Of a stretch of 64,000 nucleotides of DNA, positions 28,826 through 37,246 are shown one piece after another. Positions within the stretch are counted from its first letter, which is position 1, and the number at the start of each line of letters is the position of its first letter. The stretch covers positions 248,001 through 312,000 of the forward strand of contig CBDEVW010000006.1 in assembly GCA_965243755.1 (NCBI GenBank). The letters are read 5' to 3'. Origin of the DNA: JANSWY01 sp965243755 (GTDB lineage: Bacteria > Bacteroidota > Bacteroidia > Cytophagales > Cyclobacteriaceae). Both the position numbers and the translations under genes were made by a program. A model generated the notes under the pieces. It was not told the origin of the DNA, searched no databases, and saw nothing but the letters and a program-made list of their open reading frames with translations.

Positions 28826-29502
28826 CTCTTCTCAATTGCTTTAAACACCAGGTCCTTATAAAAATCTGTAATAGCGTCCTCACCTTCAATGACGTCTGTC
28901 AGCCCTGGTAAGTGCTCAGCAAAATACCGCTGATGATGTGCGCCTTCTATCATGCTGCTTACCAGCATATGTGGGTATTTGTAGTCCGGATTAATCTCCA
29001 ATATGATGTCACCTACTTCCTGTACCACTTTTATATAGCTCAGAAACACGCCAAATTTATTTTCCACGTCAACTTCCTTGGTCAGGTAGGCTTTTGCAGA
29101 ATCGTTGATCACGATGTGGTAGAGCTTCACTTCATTGATGTGCTCAAAATTCCCATCTTGTTCCACCTGCTCAGTAAGTAATGTGATGGCCCTGGTTAAT
29201 CGCTTTTCTGCAGAACTAATATTGGCCAGCGCAAAAACCATTTTGTACTCCATCCATGCCCAGTACCAGTTGAAGAGGTACAATAGAAGCTTATATTTAC
29301 TTTCAAAATAACGGTATACTGAAGCTTCCGTGCTTCCGATATGAAGTGCCAGCTTCCTGAATGTGAACTGCTCAAACCCAATGTCATCAATCAGCTCAAT
29401 GCTGCCATTGATGATTTTCCGACCCAGATCACTGGTTTCAGGGTCTTTGAGGTGAAGATGTTTGTTCACCTGAATACTCACATTAGATAAAAGCTGTTCC
29501 AT
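28822..29502 (-). CDS. TetR-family transcriptional regulator
   Basis: 226 residues from the ATG at 29502; another ATG lies three codons upstream. The N-terminal helix-turn-helix is FEQFTFRKLALHIGSTEASVYRYFESKYKLLLYLF, matched in form to TetR (the key part is LALHIGSTEASVYRYF). The C-terminal ligand domain is divergent. A 13-bp palindrome at 29527-29539, upstream of the start, is a possible operator. The gene is coupled to the small membrane protein at 28484; the ligand is unknown. Confidence 0.85.
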   Translation of the reverse strand: MEQLLSNVSIQVNKHLHLKDPETSDLGRKIINGSIELIDDIGFEQFTFRKLALHIGSTEASVYRYFESKYKLLLYLFNWYWAWMEYKMVFALANISSAEKRLTRAITLLTEQVEQDGNFEHINEVKLYHIVINDSAKAYLTKEVDVENKFGVFLSYIKVVQEVGDIILEINPDYKYPHMLVSSMIEGAHHQRYFAEHLPGLTDVIEGEDAITDFYKDLVFKAIEKR

Positions 29503-29526
29503 TAAAAGCAATTACTTGCAATGTTA

Positions 29527-29539
29527 ATAGTAATACTAT
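29527..29539. promoter_or_regulatory. Palindrome upstream of the TetR gene, possible operator
   Basis: ATAGTAATACTAT is a perfect inverted repeat with one central base, 25 bp before the TetR start codon. Its position fits autoregulation; no direct support beyond symmetry and place. Confidence 0.4.
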
Positions 29540-29570
29540 CAGTTGTGCAATATAATCAATTTTTTGATCC

Positions 29571-30902
29571 TTAGAAATTGATGTTAACGATCAAATTGAT
29601 TAGCCACTGATCAGCTTTATTGAAGTAAAAATTGGGATTGTCAGGAGTGTTTCGTGTAGCATTTTTATAGATTATGAGGAGTTCCGGGTTTAAAAAATTG
29701 ATCTTTTTATGCTGGTAAAAAATGTCAACGTTAACCTGACTATACGAAGGCATGGCATATTTGTTTTCCTTCGCATTACCCGGAAATGGTTTCCAGTGCC
29801 TTCCTAAACTTAGATTTGTTTTGAATAGTTGGTTTTTCCACTGGAAGTTTCTTTTGTATTGTACGACTATTGCATCATTAGACGCACTACCCTCGGTGCG
29901 CTCTCTCTTTTGAAAACTAAACAATTGCTCAATGCCCCACTCACGAGGGAATAGAAATTTACCACGTTTAAAAATGTGGTCATAACCTACCGATAGTTGC
30001 GTTTTTTGGAGGGATGCCACAACCTCAATCCCCGCTACGTCAGCACCATTATCCTGATAATAAGCAAGAGAGTCAATGCGGTTGCCGCCATTTTTTATTT
30101 TGTCCTGATGCAACCATTCGGCACTGATGGACATGTTTTGGTTGGGAAGGCGAAGGGTTGGTTTGAGATAGAAGTGATTGAATACATTTTCAGTGTAGAA
30201 GTTCCACGCATCAATTTTAAAATTATCGGTGGCTTTCAATTGCAGATGACCAAAAAGTATGAAATCTGAATTGGTATTTCCGGCATACAGGCTTTTTTGC
30301 CCTTCATTATTTCTCCCCACGGGATATTTCCCAATGGATTCACCGATGTTGAAGAAACCGGCCGTAGAACGTGGAGCAATCTTGTTCAATATGCCTGCCT
30401 GGCTTTTAAAGTTGTTCTTATTTTGGTAGGTATACATGGCACCTTGCACGAGCGTCGGGATCATATTCCCATCCTGGGGATTAATAAAAGGAGTTTTGAG
30501 TTTCATACGGCCGATTGCCATTGAGTGGTTTGTTGTGCTATATGAAATGTTCAGTTCTCCCGGGATTACAATCAGCCTCCGGTTGGGGTCCTGTAGATCA
30601 AATTGTCCCAATGCATATCTGCTGGTTCTGCCAGTCTGTGGATCTGGAATGCTCAGGTCCTGGATATTTAGATTGAATGAACTGTAAATCGCAGTGGAGA
30701 ATTTGAAATGGTTGGCTACTGACAGGTTATACTTCAGTTTTAACCCTGTAGCCAGCGCCCTGAAATCTTTGAGCTCCTTCTTGTTATAACTACTTAGCCA
30801 GTAATTGCGCCACTGCCCCTCAATACTACCGTATTTACCGGTCTGACTCCATGCGTTGAAGGATATAATTAACAATATTATTATTCCGCCGGCCTTGCTC
30901 AT
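29571..30902 (-). CDS. OprD-like outer-membrane porin
   Basis: 443 residues with a signal peptide (MSKAGGIIILLIISFNAWSQ) and a barrel of alternating strands ending in LIVNINF. The segment MKLKTPFINPQDGNMIPTL resembles the region of OprD-type porins in which a strand is followed by a loop with a conserved Pro and Asp. Such porins pass small solutes, often anions or amino acids. Its start overlaps the tsdA stop by four bases, making it the last gene of the sulfur operon. A role in passage of thiosulfate, tetrathionate or another sulfur anion is inferred from context. Confidence 0.7.
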   Translation of the reverse strand: MSKAGGIIILLIISFNAWSQTGKYGSIEGQWRNYWLSSYNKKELKDFRALATGLKLKYNLSVANHFKFSTAIYSSFNLNIQDLSIPDPQTGRTSRYALGQFDLQDPNRRLIVIPGELNISYSTTNHSMAIGRMKLKTPFINPQDGNMIPTLVQGAMYTYQNKNNFKSQAGILNKIAPRSTAGFFNIGESIGKYPVGRNNEGQKSLYAGNTNSDFILFGHLQLKATDNFKIDAWNFYTENVFNHFYLKPTLRLPNQNMSISAEWLHQDKIKNGGNRIDSLAYYQDNGADVAGIEVVASLQKTQLSVGYDHIFKRGKFLFPREWGIEQLFSFQKRERTEGSASNDAIVVQYKRNFQWKNQLFKTNLSLGRHWKPFPGNAKENKYAMPSYSQVNVDIFYQHKKINFLNPELLIIYKNATRNTPDNPNFYFNKADQWLINLIVNINF

Positions 30903-31918
30903 TTCGTTTTGTGGATTTTGTAGCGTTCCTGGTAATGGCTGATGATCGGGAGGAAAGGGCCATACTTATGCTGAGATGCACTAAATGGGTCCTGCCATGG
31001 GCCATATGGGGTCGAAACAGGTTTTAGTTTTAAGTTGGGGAAGTCATTGTCCGTATCATCCTTCAATGGTCGTTCAAAGCTGTTGATGTAAGCCGCAACA
31101 TTTAATGCTTCCTCATCCGACAATACCGGATTATCCCAGTTGGCTTGTCCCCAGGGCATGTTTCCTTTGATAAAGGTAGCAGCAGTGATTACCCGGTGCA
31201 TCCCCGCTCCATGGTTGTAGGAGTCATTGCCCCACAATGGCGGAAATTGATAGGCCGTTTGGTCAGCATTCCAGACACCTTCTCCATTGCTGCCATGACA
31301 AACCGTGCATGATTCTTCATAAATAGCCTTTCCTTTAACAGTGTCAGCTGCAACAGTGGGTATCCTGATAGGAGTCATTCCCTGATAGGCAAAGAGACTG
31401 TCTTCGGGAAGGTCATTGCTGATCCATTCCATGTAGGCCACCAGCGCCTCCATTTGCTTTGAATCTTCCGGCAATTTTCTTCCATTCATACTGCGCTCCA
31501 TGCATCCATTGATCCTGTCCTCCACAGTGACCGTTTTATTTTCTCTGGCCCGGAACTGAGGGAATCGCTGTGGAACCCCAATCCAGGAAATGGCTCCTTT
31601 TTTGGTGCCTCCTTGCAGGTGGCAATTACTGCAGGTGAGGTTATTACCAGCAAATCGGTGTGCCGGGTTTTTCACCTGAGGCCCCATCCATTGATGAGTT
31701 TCTGTGGCTAACAAATGCCCATACTTAATGAGTTTGCCATGCTTTCCTGCAGGCAGGTCATGGGTTATTGAAGGTAATTTCCATGATTGCTGCCGTTCAC
31801 TTGAAAAAAGCCCGGGATTGACACCCATCAATATGACTAAGAGTGTCAGAGGTATTACCAGGGCTGACAGGTAAATCGTCAGCCTGGTAATGGTCAGAAG
31901 CACCTCTTTGAGTTGCAT
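30899..31918 (-). CDS. tsdA: Thiosulfate dehydrogenase TsdA (tetrathionate-forming), membrane-anchored
   Basis: 339 residues from the ATG at 31918; an upstream frame would overlap pmpB. Oxidises two thiosulfate to tetrathionate with two c-type haems. Haem motifs are CSNCH (Cys96, Cys99, His100) and CTVCH (Cys204, Cys207, His208). The family-specific segment RARENKTVTVEDRINGCMER carries Cys139, which matches the axial Cys ligand of haem 1 in known TsdA. The second domain has FPPLWGNDSYNHGAGMHR. An uncleaved N-terminal helix should anchor it in the inner membrane facing the periplasm. It is third in a four-gene operon. Confidence 0.92.
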   Translation of the reverse strand: MQLKEVLLTITRLTIYLSALVIPLTLLVILMGVNPGLFSSERQQSWKLPSITHDLPAGKHGKLIKYGHLLATETHQWMGPQVKNPAHRFAGNNLTCSNCHLQGGTKKGAISWIGVPQRFPQFRARENKTVTVEDRINGCMERSMNGRKLPEDSKQMEALVAYMEWISNDLPEDSLFAYQGMTPIRIPTVAADTVKGKAIYEESCTVCHGSNGEGVWNADQTAYQFPPLWGNDSYNHGAGMHRVITAATFIKGNMPWGQANWDNPVLSDEEALNVAAYINSFERPLKDDTDNDFPNLKLKPVSTPYGPWQDPFSASQHKYGPFLPIISHYQERYKIHKTK

Positions 31919-31919
31919 G

Positions 31920-32333
31920 TTAGTGCGGAAGTTTGTTTCTGAGCAGCCCATAGACATAGGTCCCTAAAACCGCACTGGCAATCACTGCAAGAATTACAAA
32001 ATAGCCATTACCGACTAATATGAACATAGGTCCCGGACAGGCTCCAGTCATTGCCCATCCCAGGCCGAAAATTGTACCGCCGATCAGGTACCTGGGGATA
32101 CTAACCTGTTTAGGGTTGAGCACAATAGGAGTTCCATCGACGGCTTTCATTCCTGTTCTTTTAATTACCTGAACTGCAATTATTCCGAGAACAACAGCGG
32201 TTCCAATAACGCCAAACATGTGAAATGATTGAAATCGAAACATTTCATAAATTCTGTACCAGGAAATGACCTCTGCTTTGGTAAGCGTGATGCCAAAAAT
32301 GATCCCCACGAATATGTATCTGAATATTTTCAT
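31920..32333 (-). CDS. YeeE/YedE-type sulfur transporter subunit (PmpB-like)
   Basis: 137 residues with four membrane helices. The signature FGLGWAMTGACPGP carries the conserved Cys of the family. Half-size YeeE/YedE proteins work in pairs with a second half, here the upstream gene, and move thiosulfate or other sulfur compounds across the inner membrane. Thirteen bases separate it from pmpA, and its stop is next to the tsdA start. Confidence 0.88.
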   Translation of the reverse strand: MKIFRYIFVGIIFGITLTKAEVISWYRIYEMFRFQSFHMFGVIGTAVVLGIIAVQVIKRTGMKAVDGTPIVLNPKQVSIPRYLIGGTIFGLGWAMTGACPGPMFILVGNGYFVILAVIASAVLGTYVYGLLRNKLPH

Positions 32334-32346
32334 TGCTGATTGAGAA

Positions 32347-32922
32347 TTAAAGGGTGAATAAATATGGAAGAATGAGGTAAGTCATGAGCAATCCTCCGAT
32401 GAAGAAGCCAATAACTGCAATGAGGGAGGGGAGCTGCAGGTCGCTCAATCCACTAATGGCATGCCCTGAAGTACACCCTCCGGCATATCGGGTTCCAAAT
32501 CCAACCAGGAAACCGCCTACAATCAATACTATGAATCCTTTTATCGTAAAAAGGTTCTCCCAGTGAAAGAATTCAACAGGAATGATGTTCTCACCAGGAT
32601 TATCAAATCCCAGTGCTTTGAGCTCTGCGATAGTATTTTGTGAAATGTTGACTGAATTATCCAGCGTCAGATAGGAGCTGGCGATAAACCCACCGATGAC
32701 CATCCCAATAGCAAAAATCAGGTTCCAGGTCTGGCTCTTCCAGTGAAAATCAAAAAACTCGCAATGCTTTCCTCCACCAATAATGGAACAAACCGTTCGT
32801 AAGTTGGAGGATATGCCGAAGCTATTTCCTAATATCATCAAAGTGAACATCACTAGGGCGATGATCGAACCGGCCACATACCATGGCCAGGGTTGACTGA
32901 TATAATTTATTATTTCGTTCAT
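32347..32922 (-). CDS. YeeE/YedE-type sulfur transporter subunit (PmpA-like)
   Basis: 191 residues from the ATG at 32922; an upstream ATG at 32946 would place the start within the predicted promoter. About five membrane helices. The signature GTRYAGGCTSGHAISGLS contains the conserved Cys, and an additional Cys pair (VCSIIGGGKHCEF) lies in the first half. With the next gene it forms the full transporter. It is the first gene of the operon pmpA-pmpB-tsdA-porin and is preceded by the conserved palindrome at 32973. Confidence 0.88.
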   Translation of the reverse strand: MNEIINYISQPWPWYVAGSIIALVMFTLMILGNSFGISSNLRTVCSIIGGGKHCEFFDFHWKSQTWNLIFAIGMVIGGFIASSYLTLDNSVNISQNTIAELKALGFDNPGENIIPVEFFHWENLFTIKGFIVLIVGGFLVGFGTRYAGGCTSGHAISGLSDLQLPSLIAVIGFFIGGLLMTYLILPYLFTL

Positions 32923-32943
32923 GGTTACTTTAAAAATTATTTT

Positions 32944-32988
32944 CAAAGCTACCGGGTATAGCAGGGCTGTGTTGTAACATTTGTTACA
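32944..32988 (-). promoter_or_regulatory. Crp/Fnr-type operator and promoter of the pmpA-pmpB-tsdA-porin operon
   Basis: The palindrome TGTAACAttTGTTACA lies at 32973-32988, and a TAGCTTTG element (consensus TAnnTTTG) lies on the minus strand at 32951-32944. The gap between them is 21 bp. If transcription starts about five bases after the element, the palindrome is centred near -41, the class II activator position. The same layout recurs at 34537-34581 and 36327-36371. Confidence 0.7.
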
Positions 32989-33033
32989 CAGTAAATTGAT
33001 TACCCGAATAGACAGTTATTGTATTGCTTCGAG

Positions 33034-33077
33034 GGTTGAAATGCTCCTGAGGTGTCTCAGGAGTATATTTTTCAACC
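33034..33077 (-). terminator. Hairpin downstream of the persulfide dioxygenase gene
   Basis: An inner perfect 8-bp stem (CTCCTGAG / CTCAGGAG, loop GTGT) lies within an outer 8-bp inverted repeat (GGTTGAAA / TTTCAACC). It begins 19 bases past the stop at 33096. There is no T-run, so termination may be factor-dependent or the hairpin may protect the transcript end. Confidence 0.55.
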
Positions 33078-33095
33078 TGTATTTAGATTATGTGA

Positions 33096-34505
33096 TTATT
33101 TTAAGGTAGAAGGACAAACGTAGTTGGTCTTTGGTACGCTTGTTTCAGCAATTGCCTTGAATCCTCCCTGTACATCAATGATATGGTGAAAACCTCTTGC
33201 TTTTAATATGGATGATGCGATCATAGATCGGTAACCACCCGCGCAATGTACATAAGACAATTCGTCTCTGGACCAATCCTTCATGTTTTCATTGATAAAG
33301 TCAAGTGGGAGGTTGATCGCGCCTTCTACATGCTCTGCCTCGTATTCTCCTGGTTTTCGGACATCTATCACCTTAATATTGCCTTGTAGATATTGATGTT
33401 CAAATTGTTCTGCCGGAATAGATACGATGCTTTCAGTTTCTTTACCTGATTTTTTCCATTGCTCAACTCCGCCTTTCAAGTACCCCAGGGTGTTGTCATA
33501 GCCTACTCTGGAAAGTCGCGTGACAACTTCTTCTTCTCTACCCGGCTCAGCAATAAATACAATTGGTTGCTGAAGATCAGGGATGAGGGCTCCTACCCAT
33601 GGGGCAAAACTACCGTCTATGCCAATGAATATGGAATTAGGTATATGTTGTTTGGCAAACTGCTGAGGCGTTCTGGTATCCAGTACCAGTGCCCCCTCAT
33701 GATTGGCCATGGCTTCAAATGTATCAATATCAAGTGCTACATTGCCTTTTTCCAGTACTTGGTCAAGACCTACAGTTTTTGCTTTGTTCATTGCAACATT
33801 TTGAGCGAAATATTGAGGTGGAGGAAGCAGCCCATCGGTGACTTCTTTAATGAATTCTTCTTTAGTCATGTCCTCTCTCAACGCATAGTTTGTGTTCTTT
33901 TGATTGCCAAGCAAATCACTGGTTTCCTTACTCATGTTTTTACCACATGCAGACCCTGCACCATGGGCCGGATATACTATTACATGATTGGGAAGTGGCA
34001 TTATTTTCTGTCTTAGACTGTCATAAAGCATTCCAGCCAGGTCTTCCTGAGTGATGTCTCCCTTTTGAGCAAGATCAGGACGACCAACATCCCCGATGAA
34101 CAAAGTATCACCCGTGAATAAAGCATGCTCCATTCCTTTCTCATCGATCACCAGGTAAGTGGCACTTTCAAGGGTGTGACCTGGTGTGTGTAGCACTTTT
34201 ATTTTAATGTCCCCAAGCAGAAAGATCTGTCCGTCCTGAGCTTCAATCATTTCAAAGGAGGTTTTAGCTCCAGGTCCATAAACGATCTTTGCACCGGTTT
34301 TGTCGGCAAGGTCCACATGGCCTGAGACAAAGTCTGCATGGAAATGCGTTTCAAAGATGTATTTTATTTGAGCATCTTCGTTTGTCGCCTTATCAATGTA
34401 CGGTTTTGATTCTCTTAATGGATCTACGATCGCGGCTTCACCAGCACTTTCAATGTAGTAAGCACCTTGTGCTAAGCAACCTGTATAAATTTGTTCTATT
34501 TTCAT
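33096..34505 (-). CDS. Persulfide dioxygenase-rhodanese fusion (ETHE1-type MBL fold plus two rhodanese domains)
   Basis: 469 residues. The N-terminal metallo-beta-lactamase domain (1-240) has THFHADFVSGH, HTPGHTLES and FTGDTLFIGDVGRPD, the metal site of ETHE1-type persulfide dioxygenases that oxidise glutathione or other persulfide to sulfite. Two rhodanese domains follow. The first (about 260-350) has no catalytic Cys at the loop position (IAEPGREEE). The second (about 365-460) has VHCAGGYRS with Cys in place. The enzyme probably oxidises persulfide and transfers sulfur to sulfite, making thiosulfate for TsdA. It is a single-gene unit with the conserved operator upstream. Confidence 0.92.
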   Translation of the reverse strand: MKIEQIYTGCLAQGAYYIESAGEAAIVDPLRESKPYIDKATNEDAQIKYIFETHFHADFVSGHVDLADKTGAKIVYGPGAKTSFEMIEAQDGQIFLLGDIKIKVLHTPGHTLESATYLVIDEKGMEHALFTGDTLFIGDVGRPDLAQKGDITQEDLAGMLYDSLRQKIMPLPNHVIVYPAHGAGSACGKNMSKETSDLLGNQKNTNYALREDMTKEEFIKEVTDGLLPPPQYFAQNVAMNKAKTVGLDQVLEKGNVALDIDTFEAMANHEGALVLDTRTPQQFAKQHIPNSIFIGIDGSFAPWVGALIPDLQQPIVFIAEPGREEEVVTRLSRVGYDNTLGYLKGGVEQWKKSGKETESIVSIPAEQFEHQYLQGNIKVIDVRKPGEYEAEHVEGAINLPLDFINENMKDWSRDELSYVHCAGGYRSMIASSILKARGFHHIIDVQGGFKAIAETSVPKTNYVCPSTLK

Positions 34506-34536
34506 TGCTAATAAGTTCTTTAAGATTTTAACTATT

Positions 34537-34581
34537 CAAATGTACGGAGATGTAAATCCCGGGATTGTAACAATTGTTACT
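34537..34581 (-). promoter_or_regulatory. Crp/Fnr-type operator and promoter of the persulfide dioxygenase gene
   Basis: The palindrome TGTAACAatTGTTACt at 34566-34581 overlaps the stop codon of the upstream SulP gene. A minus-strand TACATTTG element lies at 34544-34537, 21 bp away, exactly as in the pmpA promoter. Confidence 0.7.
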
Positions 34582-36307
34582 GAGTGATATTGGACTGCAG
34601 GGCGTACTGACTGTACCTGCCTTCACTATGGGTAGTTGCGTACCTGACAGCCTCATTTAGGTCCAGGAAGATGTGATCTTTTCGGATGATCTCCTGTAGT
34701 CCGGTTTTATGAAGTATATCCCGAACAGGGCCAATCACATCGCATAAAAGGAATTCAATGTTGTTTTCGTCGAGGAAAGCAAGCAGGTCCTTGATGCCCT
34801 GGGAAGCCGTTGCATCCAGATGACTTACCGGTCCGGCATCAAGAATGATGGATTCGATTTTATCCTTAGAATCTCTCAGGGTGTTTTCAATGTATTCCCT
34901 GAAGTATTGGATGTTGATGAATGTTAATGGAGCATCTACCCGAAGGATCATGACATGCTCCCAGACCTCCAGGTCTTTAAATCGATGGATATTCCTGAAC
35001 TCATGATGTCCTTTTACTCTACCCAAACGGGCAATGTGAGGGTATGCTGATTTGTAAAGCAGATACAAAATGGACAACACAATACCGCTGACAATTCCTG
35101 GAACCATACTAAAGTTCAGGGTGATGAGAAATGTTGCAACCAACAGACCAAATTCAATCCTGCTGTCTCTCCAAAGTTGCATGGTGTATTTCCAATCAAT
35201 CAGTCCTGCTACTGCTACCATGATCACTGAGGCCAGAATGGCTTTAGGGAGGTAATAGAAAAGCGGTGTTAGAAATATCAGGATCAACGCAACGACTACC
35301 GCACTGATCACTGATGAAAGAGGTGTAACGGCTCCTGTCTGATCATTGACCGCTGTTCTTGAAAAACCCCCTGTTACAGGATAGGATTGAAAAAGTGAAC
35401 CGATAAAATTGGCCGCCCCCAGTGCAATTAATTCCTGATTGGCTCTGACTTTATAGTTTCTGTGTTTGCTTTCAACGGCTTTGGCAACAGAATAGGCTTC
35501 CATAAACGCTACTACCGAGATAGTAAGCGCTAACGGGATCAATTCCGAAAATTTCCCAAGCGAGAGATCCGGCATTACAAAAGATGGAAGTCCTTGCGGA
35601 ATTGTTTGTACAATGCTAACACCAGTTTGATGCAGCTGTAGTAAATAAACCACCAACGTGCCTGCAACTACCGCCAGTAAGGCGCCAGGAATACTCTTAT
35701 GTATTCTTTTAACTGATTTTATGATTACAATTCCCGAAACACCAATTAAAAAGGTCGCCAGATGTGTATTCCCGATTTGCTGCACTGCAGACCATGCAAT
35801 CTCAAATACACGATTGCTTTTGCCTATCTCAACACCCAACAGGTGTTGTAGTTGGTTGAGCGCAATGATAATGGCTGCTGCAGAGGTAAATCCACTAATT
35901 ACTGGTTTAGAAAGTAAGTTGGTGATGAATCCCATTCTAAAAACACCTAGTAACAGCTGAAACAACCCCATAAAAGTTGCCAGTAAAATCGCAAAAGCAA
36001 TATAGCTTTCCGATCCTTCTGTAGCCAGCACGGAAACGCCCGCAGCTACGAGCAGGGAGTCCATTGCTACCGGCCCGACTGCCAATTGTCTGCTAGTTCC
36101 AAGTAATGCGTAGATCAACTGTGGTACTATTGCAGCATACAATCCATACACCGGAGGAAGTCCGGCAATTAATGCATAAGCCATTCCTTGAGGAATGAGC
36201 ATAATACCCACTGTAAGACCGGCAAATAAATCTTTGTTGAAATAGGCTTTTTTGTAGTTAGGCAGCCATTCTGTAATTGGAAATATTTTTTGGATCAATT
36301 GCATCAT
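34577..36307 (-). CDS. SulP-family sulfate/sulfur-oxyanion transporter
   Basis: 576 residues. The SulP signature is seen in ITEWLPNYKKAYFNKDLFAG and GIMLIPQGMAYALIAGLPPV, with about a dozen helices and a C-terminal STAS domain (about 445-555, with IILDAGPVSHLDATASQGI). This signature is closer to the classical sulfate permeases than the other SulP gene at 26705. In a sulfur-oxidation setting it may export sulfate or sulfite, or import sulfate; the direction is not evident. It has its own conserved operator and follows the Crp/Fnr gene. Confidence 0.9.
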   Translation of the reverse strand: MMQLIQKIFPITEWLPNYKKAYFNKDLFAGLTVGIMLIPQGMAYALIAGLPPVYGLYAAIVPQLIYALLGTSRQLAVGPVAMDSLLVAAGVSVLATEGSESYIAFAILLATFMGLFQLLLGVFRMGFITNLLSKPVISGFTSAAAIIIALNQLQHLLGVEIGKSNRVFEIAWSAVQQIGNTHLATFLIGVSGIVIIKSVKRIHKSIPGALLAVVAGTLVVYLLQLHQTGVSIVQTIPQGLPSFVMPDLSLGKFSELIPLALTISVVAFMEAYSVAKAVESKHRNYKVRANQELIALGAANFIGSLFQSYPVTGGFSRTAVNDQTGAVTPLSSVISAVVVALILIFLTPLFYYLPKAILASVIMVAVAGLIDWKYTMQLWRDSRIEFGLLVATFLITLNFSMVPGIVSGIVLSILYLLYKSAYPHIARLGRVKGHHEFRNIHRFKDLEVWEHVMILRVDAPLTFINIQYFREYIENTLRDSKDKIESIILDAGPVSHLDATASQGIKDLLAFLDENNIEFLLCDVIGPVRDILHKTGLQEIIRKDHIFLDLNEAVRYATTHSEGRYSQYALQSNITQ

Positions 36308-36326
36308 AGTCGTAATTCTTATGCAG

Positions 36327-36371
36327 CAAAACTACGTGGAAGAAAAAGTGCTATGTGTAACAATTGTAACA
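36327..36371 (-). promoter_or_regulatory. Crp/Fnr-type operator and promoter of the sulfur SulP gene
   Basis: The near-palindrome TGTAACAatTGTAACA lies at 36356-36371, and a minus-strand TAGTTTTG element at 36334-36327, again 21 bp apart. The site is seven bases from the stop codon of the regulator gene at 36378. Confidence 0.68.
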
Positions 36372-36377
36372 TACTGC

Positions 36378-37004
36378 CTAGAGTATTTCTATCTTATTCC
36401 GATGTTGTTCGATCTTATCTTCTTTTTCTAATTGTTTGAGTAATCTGGATACTACCACTCTTGATGTATTTAATTGCCTTGCAATCTGCTCGTGGGTCAT
36501 ATTGATGATGTAGGTTCCTGTGGCTTGTTTTTTATCCAGGAGGAATTTATACAAGCGTTCGTCCATTTTGAGGAAAGTAATGCTATCGATGGTCTCCATT
36601 AACTCATCAAATCGGTCCTGATAGGCCTTGAATACAAATTTTCGGAAGGATGGATATTTTTGAATCCAGCTGTCCATATGAACAGTAGGAATCATCCACA
36701 GTGATGAGTCTTCTTCTGCTATTAATTTGAATTTGCTTTTTTTTCCTTCCAGGCAACAGGTGATGGACATGGCACAGGTTTCTCCACCTTCCAGGTAGTA
36801 TAGTAGGATTTCATGGTGTTGTTCATCCTCTCTCATTACCTTCAATAGCCCCTCGATTACAATAGGCATTTCATTGGTATGACTTCCCGGGCTGATCACT
36901 ACCTGACCGGCTTTGACTTTTCTGGACCTACCCAATGATTCAATTTCCTCAATTAGCTGAGGCTCCAGATTAGTTTGGGTTAAAATGTCGTTTATTGTAA
37001 TCAA
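36378..37004 (-). CDS. Crp/Fnr-family regulator, probable sulfur-responsive activator
   Basis: 208 residues. The N-terminal cyclic-nucleotide-binding-like domain lacks the usual cAMP-contact motif and instead has GGETCAMSITCCLEG, three Cys in seven residues, a feasible sensor for persulfide or redox state. The C-terminal helix-turn-helix contains THEQIARQLNTSRVVVSRLL. It sits among sulfur genes. Three identically spaced palindromes occur upstream of neighbouring units but not clearly upstream of its own start. It is the best candidate to bind them. Confidence 0.88.
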   Translation of the reverse strand: MITINDILTQTNLEPQLIEEIESLGRSRKVKAGQVVISPGSHTNEMPIVIEGLLKVMREDEQHHEILLYYLEGGETCAMSITCCLEGKKSKFKLIAEEDSSLWMIPTVHMDSWIQKYPSFRKFVFKAYQDRFDELMETIDSITFLKMDERLYKFLLDKKQATGTYIINMTHEQIARQLNTSRVVVSRLLKQLEKEDKIEQHRNKIEIL

Positions 37005-37052
37005 ATTATATTTAGTTCTTTGTTAATCAGACTTGCGGTTCGACACCCCGGG

Positions 37053-37160
37053 AAAAAGTCTTTGGGAAATTATTAGCACCCGGCTCTCCAATGTCCCTTT
37101 TCGCGCAAGCTTACCTCAATAATCTTAATCCAATTAATTTTCCCCGGAAACTGTTGATCC
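37053..37160. repeat. Dispersed repeat, copy 2
   Basis: 37053-37108 repeats the 56-bp core of 25249-25304 with few changes, and 37121-37160 matches the part at 25401-25432. The hairpin and the middle portion of copy 1 are missing. It lies in the 242-base gap between the Crp/Fnr gene and the AraC-permease gene. Confidence 0.75.
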
Positions 37161-37231
37161 AAAATCCTAAATTCCAAATCCAAGATCCAAGATCCAAGAT
37201 TCAAGATTCAAGATCCAAAATCCAAGATCCT
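37155..37231. repeat. Eleven heptamer units, GATCCAA / AATCCAA type
   Basis: Consecutive 7-bp units read GATCCAA, AATCCTA, AATTCCA, AATCCAA, GATCCAA (twice), GATTCAA (twice), GATCCAA, AATCCAA, GATCCTA. The array lies just beyond the stop of the gene at 37247. Related heptamer arrays occur at the right end of the window. Confidence 0.85.
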
Positions 37232-37246
37232 AAATTATTAAAAACC

